Source: Priapulus caudatus
Taxonomy: Eukaryota; Priapulida; Priapulimorpha; Priapulimorphida; Priapulidae
DNA length: 37,676 nt
Assembly (NCBI RefSeq): GCF_000485595.1
Contig: NW_014578550.1
Span: 1-37,676, forward strand
Reading direction: 5' to 3'
The notes beneath the pieces are model-generated. The model was not told the origin of the DNA and did no database searches. It saw only the letters and a program-made list of their open reading frames with translations. Shown one piece after another: positions 31,701 through 37,676 of this stretch. Both the position numbers and the translations under genes were made by a program. Numbering within the stretch: position 1 is the stretch's first letter; each line of letters starts with the position of its first letter.

Positions 31701-34700
31701 GCTTGCAACAGTGGGACTCATGAAAGATCGGCATGATTTCAGTGCCACAGGTGGTGTTTCTCTGAAAACAATGCCAGAAATATCAAACTTATACATGCAG
31801 TTTATGTGCCAGCTTTACACATGGAGCAATGTTTAAAAGCAGTACAATGTCTTTCTCTACCGCTAAATGGCACTTGAGAATACGATTGACACGTTTTAAA
31901 AACACATTTTTACATGTGCATACACAGCAATGCGTACTATTACAGCTGCTTACACAACAATTGGAGCTTGCGGAGCAGAACGTGTTTCACGGGCTGCACC
32001 TAGCGCAGCAGATACAGGTGACATTGCGGCTGCTTTCTGCTGTGCCGTCATCCTCCCCTTCCTTGACGCAGCCTTCTGGTTAGGCTGTCCATCACATAAA
32101 TATGTTGCAGCATTAGTAGAAGTTAATTTAAAATATCTATCAGAAATCAGAACGACACAAATTTATACAAACCACAGCATGTTTGAGCAGGTTTTATATT
32201 GAGTATTTGTTTGTCAGAACAGTAATAGTTTCAAAAAGTGTGATAGAACAGGTGTATACACACATGGCATGTGATTTTTATTATCGTTGGTAAAAATGGC
32301 TGAATAAACTGAAAAGTGCTCAAGATGAAACCAAAAACCGAGTGAAAATCTGACATGAACATCGGACCCTAAAAAAGCCTAATTAGTAATTACATTGAAG
32401 ATCGATGCATTGCTTCTAAATTATGCATACCAGAATTCAACCAGGTATCATGTTAGACACATATAATATATATGATTTCGTGATATAATATCTATATATA
32501 TGCACCTTCTTCTTGGGCAGCCTTTTAATGCCCTCTTTCTCTGCATTTTCTTTTACTTCGCTTGGTGTTGTATCTTCTCTCTCCAATGTGACAGTTAGAT
32601 TATGGACATCAATATTTTGCCCACTATCGTTATGCTTTGGAGCAGGAGATGATTTATCTTTACATTCTTCTGTAAGTGCCCCAGTCTCTAGTTCCTGTTC
32701 CAAAAATCTTGTTGAATCAGTATTGCTGACAACTTCATCAGCTTTATTGACACTCTGTGAAGAAAGTATTATATATGCTATGAACCATGTTCCTGAAAAT
32801 TTTCGCATAAAAATTAAAAACCTAAAACCATTTCGACTGGTTATCATGAACGCTGCTACATATGCTCCTGGAAATCTGGGTCAATACCAAGTATTGGTCT
32901 GCTATACTGTATTTACTACCAACTGCCAATTATTCATTTTAGTCATTTAGTTACTGCAAAAATCATCTATAATGACAACAAATTTGCCATAGGCATTACA
33001 AATTCTTTCCGGTAGTCGCCCAGGCGAGTTAGTGCCCATTGGCATTAGTTGTTAATTTCCGAGCATCTGGACACTTCAGGTATTAAAGCATTCGTGCGTT
33101 TTTTGTGCAGGCATATTTTGACGTCAGAACTTGTGAGAGCTATATGCATAGCTCTGACCAGGGAAAAAAATATAATATATTTTTCGGGGGCTACTTTTCA
33201 AGCTCGCGTGGATGAAAATAGCAATCTAAAATTTGATTTGTATTGAATTGTATGCAAATTTACGGGGGCTCGTTTTGGCATTTCGGGGGCTAAATCGCCC
33301 CGAGCCCCCGTGTATTTTTTTCACTGGCTCGACTTAACCTTTCGCCTAAACAGTTGTGTAGCTGAAGTTCTCACTTGTATGTCAAATACCTATTCACGAC
33401 AAACAGTACTATATAAACATCATACCTCATCTGCTGTTGCCTGTTTCTTCCTTTTTGGTCTACCTGTTTTGTTCAGTGCTTTGTGAGAATCCTTTTTCGG
33501 AATTGGGGTTATTTTATCGTTCTCCCCACCTGACACCTACATAGAACAATAAAATACAGTTTAATAGTCTATAGAAGCATCTGGCCCATTTAGATTTTCC
33601 TACATAAATGCTTTCCAAACACCCTGAGTCCCTGACAATAAACAAATGTAATAATAGGACCCACTAATTAGCTGTTACTTGTGATCCATCATGTAATGCA
33701 ATCAGGAGTGGATAATAGAGATTCTCTGGATCTCTATTATCCACAATCATACCATCGGGAAGTTTACGGCTATTGCAGGAAATCACATGTTTTACTTGTG
33801 AATATTTAATTACATAGTAATTACTAGCTGAAAATACCTCTTCAGATGAACTAAGTAGTAGAACATTTGGTTCTTCTTCATCCATTATTCCCCTCTCCTC
33901 CTCGTCGTTATCCATAGTCTTGTGAGATGTGTTGCCATTAGCATTACCAGTTGGACTTGCGACCTTGATGAGTCTATAGTACTCTGTCAGAGCAGCCAGC
34001 AGGTGCTTGCTCTATAAACACACATTTAAATAACATTTGTTCAGTATATAGTTTCCTGGGGAGCTCCAAAGCGAGTTAGAAGGGGCAGGTGGAAAAACTT
34101 GTTGTAACTAATTTAAACATATACCGACTCAAATCATCCAGAGGATATGCAAAACTAATATGTAATAAAACGTTGTAGTATTAAGAAGTGCTCACGACAT
34201 GCAGGGTATGAGTATTGTGGGCGTGCAGAAAAAAATATTTGGGAGTGCAATTTTACAAATGTAAGATCAAATCACGGCTTTGGATCAATATATTTTAGGC
34301 CGTGCTACACATTTTTGGCCATGCAGTTTCAAAACTGACCGTGCAAATCACGGTTGCACGGCTCGCTGGCTAATACGTTGACAACATGTTGACTGCTAAG
34401 CAACTGAACAACCTAGTGGTTCACAGGTTTCGAAATTAGCGCTATCCCGATATCCGCGGGATAGTAGATTCTTGTGTAAGTGTTGGATACCAGATTTCAA
34501 TGCTTGGTATCCCGCCAGGATAGTAAAAAAAAAATCGTCAAAATCGGGATAGTGGTTGTTGAATTATCAACTTTATACGGCAGCGCATCTGAGCGAGTGC
34601 ACGTAGAGCGAGTGTGCGCGATCTGATCATAAATGTGTGAGCGAACCAGACAATACGTCTGCAGTGTACTTGTCTGTGTATATCTGTGAATCTGTTTTCA

Positions 34701-36707
34701 TGTTTTTATATAATAATTACATTACATATATTAATAATTTTCAAATGCTATTATTGCAAATTTAAAGATTTTGGATACCAACAATGTTGAAATTACTATC
34801 CAAAAAATCGGATACCAGATCTTTGGCGGTGATACCAGATTTCAATACCTGGTATCCCGAATGGATACCATAATAAAAAACTAATTTCGACCCCTGTTGA
34901 CCTGCCCATTCATTTTCAGTCACTCCCTTGCATACTATAAATTAATATTTACTCATTGAGTAAATAAATACACAATAACCATATAACTAACAACTGAATA
35001 CGCAATGCACACGACCTGTACACACATATATATATATGCATGCCAAGTTATAGAAATAGAGATACATCAAGAGACACATCAGGGGTAAATAATGACAGAT
35101 CCTATACTATAGCCCTTGTTGCCTCAGGCTCAGGTCCCTGTGGCTGTCCCCTGTGCCTGTGTCTGTGGCAACAAGGTCTACAGTACTAAAGTTAGTACTA
35201 TAGCCTATAGTATAGTACTAGAGAGTAGGCTCAGTAGATGCTAGAGCTATTTCAGTACTGGAACTACAATAAGCCTAAATATGGCTCATAGGGTCTATGT
35301 CCCCCAGGGTACTGCCGGAACGTACCCTGGTAACTATTTGATATGGTTAGGGTTAGGGAGTAGGCGACTCCCTAGACTCGTCAGTGGAGTAGGCGAGGTA
35401 CAGTCCGGCATATTACTATTAGATAGTACCAGGGTACGTTCCGGTATACCGGACCACAGGCCCTTGGAGGCTCAAGTTTCAAGAAGATCGCGTATAAGAC
35501 TATATTAAGTAATAAGAGCAAAGCGGCTTCGCTCTTAATACAGGGTTCTCCAAGCTTTTTCATTATAGCATGGCGGGTGCTGTAATATTTGAATGTCTCA
35601 AAACAAATAACACTAATTACACATTAGTTGAATTTTACTGGTTCGTGCTTTTTAATGTCCGTCACTGATTTTCTGTTTCATTTCCTCGACCTCAAAGGCG
35701 TACACAACTCTACGGTCTCCCAACCGAAACTAATCACCCCATTAATTTCACTTCCCGGTATTCCTTCAGCTCGTCATCAGCTCCTGCCGCCACCCAGTGA
35801 GTGTCAGAACCAAACAACTATACACACATTACAAATTCTACATCACGACACTACAGGTGCTGCCTTTACGGTCCTATAGTTGCAAATCGCCAAAGGAGGT
35901 TTGCGTGCTAGGGGGGTCCGGGGGGCTATGATATTTAGAGTGGCGGGTGCATTTTAGGATGGCGGGGCTCGACGATATATAGCCTGACAGGCCGCTAGAC
36001 TATAGTATAAGTGCTCTTGGAGAACCCTGTAATATAGTCTTATATAGTAGTTATACTGTTCTTGAAACGTGAGCCTCCAAGGGCCTGTGACCGGACCGTA
36101 GGCGTAGGCCTACCCAGGGTACGCTCCGGCAGTACCCTGGGGGACATAGACCCTCTCAACCTAAATATGCTCTATACTATATTATATATACATATACTAT
36201 AGTATATATATAGCTAATATTATGCTGGTTATTTGGAGGTTTGGTTTATATGGTAGACTACAACCATATTTTTATTACCGACTGTTTCAAGTGATGTGAA
36301 TGTGATTGTGACTAAGTCCAATTACTAAATTATTAATTAGTAATACTAATACTAATAGTAATACTAGTAATAGTATAACTATAACTAGTAGTAGTAGTAG
36401 TAGTACTAGTAGTAATACTATTACTAGTATAACTTAAGACTGATTCACTGCACGCCGGATTGCAGCATCAGTCATTCAGTGTGTGTGCATTTGATTGATC
36501 AACTGTCTCTTTCCGACTTCGATATACTCCATTGGACTCTGAAGACTAATATTAACGAGGTTAGGCACCTACAAGGTGTCACGCAAAGTTAGAATTTCTC
36601 ACCTTTTGGTTTGCCTTTATTCCGACGCCCTTGGCCAATTTTTGAAGCTCCCCATACTTCACTGTCTTCAGCTTGCCTAACAAATCGACGTCAACTTGTG
36701 TATCCAT
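28576..36707 (-). CDS. NUSAP1: Nucleolar and spindle-associated protein 1 (NuSAP), eleven coding exons
   Basis: Microtubule- and chromatin-binding spindle protein of the nucleus and mitotic spindle. Joined exons (minus strand): 36707-36603, 34011-33838, 33536-33426, 32754-32506, 32084-31954, 31761-31542, 31390-31081, 30795-30685, 30450-30269, 29295-29058, 28751-28576. All junctions are GT-AG with matching phases and give 2007 nt, 668 residues plus stop. The N-terminus (LKTVKYGELQKLAKGVGIKA, continuing SKHLLAALTEYY) fits the SAP-like domain. The C-terminus has FDLKASL...Y-P-VGKLEPL, a NuSAP hallmark. A GRPKRKK AT-hook-like site lies at 118-124 and KEN at 198-200, in line with APC/C control. 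It is longer than the vertebrate protein (441 residues in human), mostly in the middle. The usual Lys/Arg/Glu-rich charged tail after the hallmark is missing, so the true C-terminus may lie in an exon I did not find: the TAG overlaps a good donor (AAG|GTAGGT). Confidence 0.9.
29058..29295 (-). CDS. NUSAP1: NUSAP1 coding exon 10 (79 codons plus 1 nt)
   Basis: Acceptor TTCCTTAACAG. KPFVPMATSVADATFRFART matches the NuSAP RFS-type block, followed by Ser/Lys-rich sequence (PKVTKKKSMSEIDE) and TILKPTSVIKSSE. Donor GTAGGTAAAAG. Confidence 0.82.
30269..30450 (-). CDS. NUSAP1: NUSAP1 coding exon 9 (60 codons), conserved helical region
   Basis: Acceptor TTCAAACTCTAG. Reads AKNFASKHQQNFNKIAGQSI, EHYLEMKRKRTEQL, then a basic helix to RLNASVK. 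It lines up with the vertebrate NuSAP segment built as H-x-FK-ME-SI-Y--RK, part of the conserved central microtubule-binding region. Donor GTGGGTG. Phase 0. Confidence 0.85.
30685..30795 (-). CDS. NUSAP1: NUSAP1 coding exon 8 (split codon, 36 codons, split codon)
   Basis: Acceptor CCTTTTACAG. Completes an Arg, then TLLSIAGSKDISGTTSHIPR and FIAFAAQKSGKKTYTP. Donor GTTTGTG after the first base of a Gly codon. The RTLL could be a D-box-like motif, but that is weak. Confidence 0.72.
30957..31016. mobile_element. TCAGGAGT-family palindrome, copy 4, in NUSAP1 intron 7
   Basis: Arm 30958-30975 (CAGGAGTTAATGAGATAA) is the exact complement of 30999-31016. The 23-nt loop contains a second partial copy of the ATCTCATT motif. 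The left end is the full TCAGGAGT; the right end is ACTCCTGC. Confidence 0.7.
31081..31390 (-). CDS. NUSAP1: NUSAP1 coding exon 7 (103 codons plus 1 nt)
   Basis: Acceptor CATTTCACAG. Begins KSASKKSHTTELFGKTYMKR, then a Lys/Gln-rich repeat-like part (PQQKLEEKTDKTPQQKLNVS) and RSSERLRSKTNTPG. Ends AELDKKVEEK with a strong donor, GTAAGT. Phase 1. Confidence 0.8.
31542..31761 (-). CDS. NUSAP1: NUSAP1 coding exon 6 (73 codons after a split codon)
   Basis: The acceptor GTTTTCAG is followed by A that completes the split Val. It reads ETPPVALKSCRSFMSPTVAS, with a basic nuclear-localisation-like GGKRKRSDAEDE and AIKKAKSDAD at the end. Donor GTGAGT. Several SP/TP sites are possible CDK targets. Confidence 0.8.
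31954..32084 (-). CDS. NUSAP1: NUSAP1 coding exon 5 (43 codons plus 2 nt)
   Basis: PNQKAASRKGRMTAQQKAAA, then MSPVSAALGAARETRSAPQA, to PIV. Donor GTAAGC after two bases (GT) of a Val codon completed by exon 6. The basic, Ala-rich segment contains an SP site. Confidence 0.75.
32506..32754 (-). CDS. NUSAP1: NUSAP1 coding exon 4 (83 codons), contains KEN
   Basis: Acceptor CTTCTTCACAG. A polar acidic segment begins SVNKADEVVS and ends KRLPKKK. It includes SEVKENAEK, a KEN motif typical of APC/C substrates (vertebrate NuSAP also has a KEN box, elsewhere). Donor GTGCATAT. Phase 0. Confidence 0.78.
33426..33536 (-). CDS. NUSAP1: NUSAP1 coding exon 3 (37 codons), AT-hook-like
   Basis: VSGGENDKITPIPKKDSHKA leads into KTGRPKRKKQATADE. 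GRP flanked by basic residues resembles an AT-hook, suggesting minor-groove contact. Donor GTATG. Phase 0. Confidence 0.82.
33702..33748. mobile_element. TCAGGAGT-family palindrome, copy 5, in NUSAP1 intron 2
   Basis: TGGATAATAGAGAT (33709-33722) pairs perfectly with 33730-33743 across a 7-nt loop. The left end is TCAGGAGT but the right end after ATTATCCA is CAATCA instead of CTCCTGA. CAATCA also overlaps the left end, so the right tip may have been lost by recombination between these short repeats. Confidence 0.65.
33838..34011 (-). CDS. NUSAP1: NUSAP1 coding exon 2 (58 codons)
   Basis: Begins SKHLLAALTEYYRLIK, completing the SAP-like domain, then a polar acidic run (NDEEERGIMDEEEP) and LLLSSSEE. 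The acceptor is TGTTTATAG and the donor GTATTTTC. Phase 0 at both ends. Confidence 0.85.
34424..34896. mobile_element. Probable hAT-like non-autonomous element (473 bp)
   Basis: The left end CAGGTTTCGAAATTAG and the reverse complement of the right end CAGGGGTCGAAATTAG match at 14 of 16 positions. CAGGGGT-type ends are typical of hAT elements. Inside, GGATACCAGATTTCAAT-C-TGGTATCCCG occurs twice (about 34484 and 34828). There is no transposase. I see no convincing 8-bp target duplication. Confidence 0.5.
35115..35192. repeat. Short fold-back, 10-bp arms
   Basis: CCTTGTTGCC (near 35116) pairs with GGCAACAAGG (near 35167). Between them is a CTGTG-rich degenerate repeat (GGTCCCTGTGGCTGTCCCCT and onward). 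Confidence 0.55.
35290..36154. mobile_element. TIR element B of the AGGGTCTATG family (865 bp), in NUSAP1 intron 1
   Basis: The outer 41 bp at 35290 (AGGGTCTATGTCCCCCAGGG and on to CGTACCCTGG) matches the reverse complement of the right end with one difference. Inversion resumes inside: CACAGGCCCTTGGAGGCTCA near 35455 pairs with TGAGCCTCCAAGGGCCTGTG near 36070, and ATACAGGGTTCTCCAAGC pairs with the region near 36014-36035. The core (about 35555-35990) is unrelated unique sequence with a 83-codon open frame at 35628 of no known family. The left part shares a TTAGGG-bearing segment with element A. Confidence 0.8.
36340..36435. repeat. TAG/TAATAC microsatellite with hairpin potential
   Basis: AATACTAATACTAATAGTAA, (TAG)n and a 16-bp stem of ATACTAGTAATAGTAT with ATACTATTACTAGTAT. 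Confidence 0.8.
36603..36707 (-). CDS. NUSAP1: NUSAP1 coding exon 1 (35 codons)
   Basis: Starts MDTQVDVDLLGKLKTVKYGE and ends at NQK before GTGAGAAATT. Phase 0. It carries the first helix of the SAP-like domain. The ATG sits at 36707 in the only open frame, and no upstream in-frame ATG is supported. Confidence 0.88.
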
Positions 36708-36845
36708 TATGTCAGTGTTTAATGGTTACACTGCAATCCTAATTCAAGAATGTCGAATAAACAACAAATGTAATAAGCACGCTTCAGTTCAGATAAACAT
36801 AAACAATAGCTTTCAATAAAGCTACAACGAAAAGAAATAAAACAT

Positions 36846-36900
36846 TTCAAAATCGCGCGCGTTTCTACGATTGGTCAGAACGCGATCATTTTCCGCCGCC
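36846..36900 (-). promoter_or_regulatory. NUSAP1: Putative G2/M promoter of NUSAP1: CHR, CCAAT, E2F-like
   Basis: On the minus strand, reading toward the gene: GGCGGCGGAAAA (36900-36889, E2F-like), CCAAT (36874-36870) inside TGACCAATCG, and TTTGAA (36851-36846), the CHR core. The CHR lies about 140 bp upstream of the ATG and 18 bp from the CCAAT box. The region is CpG-bearing (CGCGCGCG at 36853-36861) within AT-rich flanks. CCAAT plus CHR is how DREAM/MuvB-controlled mitotic genes are built in vertebrates. Motifs are short, so this is an inference from position and combination. Confidence 0.5.
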
Positions 36901-37007
36901 TAGCGGGTAATTCAGGAACTAAATTTTATTTCTGGCGATGACGATAGGCACCGCCATAGAAAATTAATACATACGTAGCTAGGACTCTGTAGGCCTCTGC
37001 GTAGGCC

Positions 37008-37056
37008 CATAGAAGTGAAGAGAGAAGTTCCCTCTAGTTCTCTCTTCACTTCTATG
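37008..37056. repeat. Perfect hairpin, 19-bp arms, 11-nt loop
   Basis: CATAGAAGTGAAGAGAGAA (37008-37026) pairs exactly with 37038-37056. GCGTAG occurs just outside or at both ends (about 36999 and 37056). It lies some 300 bp upstream of the NUSAP1 ATG and lacks the TCAGGAGT ends. Confidence 0.9.
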
Positions 37057-37676
37057 CGTAGATTTTTGAATTTTGAATTGAATTAAATTTGACCCCATAG
37101 GTTATTTATTATTTATATTTATATTATTATTTTAGAAATTATTAATTTTATATTTGATTAATAGGTTATATATAATATACATTTGCATTATGTATATTTT
37201 GCATATCTATATATGCATTTGCGTTAGTTTATCATGGCTATCAATAACGTTTATATCAATGGCTATCAATTAAGTTTGTATAGATACATACATCAGACGT
37301 CCCAAGTGTCCCGGTCTCACCGGGATCCTCCCGGTATCCCCCGTAAATTAAACTTTACCGGGAGATTTTGTTCCGGAGCTTCCAGGCTGATTCTAAGTAC
37401 AGTGAGTGTACGCCTATTTACACAGCAGCTGGACTGCCTGTGTAGTGTACCACAGTACTTCTTAAACTGGTGTATGGTTCACCCAAGGGTGAATGAAATT
37501 ATTTTGAGGTGAATGAAACTAGACCAAAAACATAAGGAAATTTTGTCGTGTGTGATGAAATTTTGTGATAAGGTCTCGAGGGTGAATGACACCGAAATAG
37601 TTTAAGAATTATTTTTCTTCCTTCTTCTCTACTCCTGTCTGGTGCATACTTCAATCAGTGAAAAGCCACATACATA
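37057..37676. other. Right-edge non-coding stretch
   Basis: AT-rich up to 37220, with a short repeat of ATGGCTATCAAT (37234, 37259). CCGGT/ACCGG-rich sequence at 37310-37380 looks repeat-derived. The 92-codon open frame at 37234 spans both and has no protein-like character. Confidence 0.45.

Larger units (their letters stand above)
28262..36602. other. NUSAP1 introns and what they hold
   Basis: Intron 1 (34012-36602) holds a hAT-like element (34424-34896), a fold-back near 35115-35190, TIR element B (35290-36154) and a TAG/CTA array. Intron 2 (33537-33837) holds palindrome copy 5. Intron 3 (32755-33425) has a repeat-like section around 33000-33320 with GGGGGC motifs and a small hairpin at 33136-33155. 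Intron 7 (30796-31080) holds palindrome copy 4. Intron 9 (29296-30268) and intron 10 (28752-29057) show nothing notable. Confidence 0.6.

Noticed and set aside
1-37676. CRISPR arrays, bacterial operons, phage or plasmid modules
   Set aside because: No regularly spaced short repeats with unique spacers and no prokaryotic gene organisation; genes are intron-containing.

Overview
Eukaryotic (metazoan) nuclear DNA. Genes are split by GT-AG introns, non-coding DNA is AT-rich, microsatellites and inverted-repeat elements are frequent, and one gene (NUSAP1) is animal-specific. Marine-invertebrate-like repeats (TAGGCCTA-type motifs, short palindromic elements) suggest an invertebrate, but I cannot fix the phylum. 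The assembly is a draft: single Ns lie at 5258 and 10392, and a 25-N gap at 14762-14786.

Layout. 1-3613 is a tandem satellite of about 18 units whose copies differ mainly by small insertions, the signature of unpolished long reads. 3614-5257 is AT-rich with microsatellites. 5259 to about 7600 is a sharply GC-rich block with no recognisable intact protein. 7750-10690 holds scrambled, duplicated and inverted exon-like fragments of an unrecognised gene. 11055-11404 is a probable MITE, followed by a long GT microsatellite and a perfect 27-bp-arm hairpin at 12410-12482. 13456-14877 contains two candidate exons of an unrecognised plus-strand gene, the last followed by poly(A) signals. 15139-15690 is a nearly perfect 298-bp palindrome joined to a tandem duplication. 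18739-18839 is an isolated coding-like exon.

20226-23979 (plus strand) carries three tandem paralogues encoding 73-residue, single-coding-exon membrane proteins with a shared GWPIGF core and conserved cysteines.

28576-36707 (minus strand) is a NUSAP1 (nucleolar and spindle-associated protein) gene. I joined eleven coding exons with consistent phases into a 668-residue reading frame. It has an N-terminal SAP-like domain, basic low-complexity middle segments, an AT-hook-like GRPKRKK, a KEN motif and the diagnostic C-terminal FDLKASL block. Its upstream region has a CCAAT box, a CHR-like TTTGAA and an E2F-like site, the usual arrangement for G2/M genes. Its introns host a TIR element (35290-36154), a hAT-like element (34424-34896) and small hairpins.

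The least explained signal is a family of tiny palindromes (about 32-60 bp) beginning TCAGGAGT and ending ACTCCTGA. Their inner arms differ between copies yet remain self-complementary, and two copies are flanked by 5-bp direct repeats (TGTTA, TATTA). At least five palindromes and three solo ends lie between 18.6 and 33.8 kb, in intergenic DNA and NUSAP1 introns.
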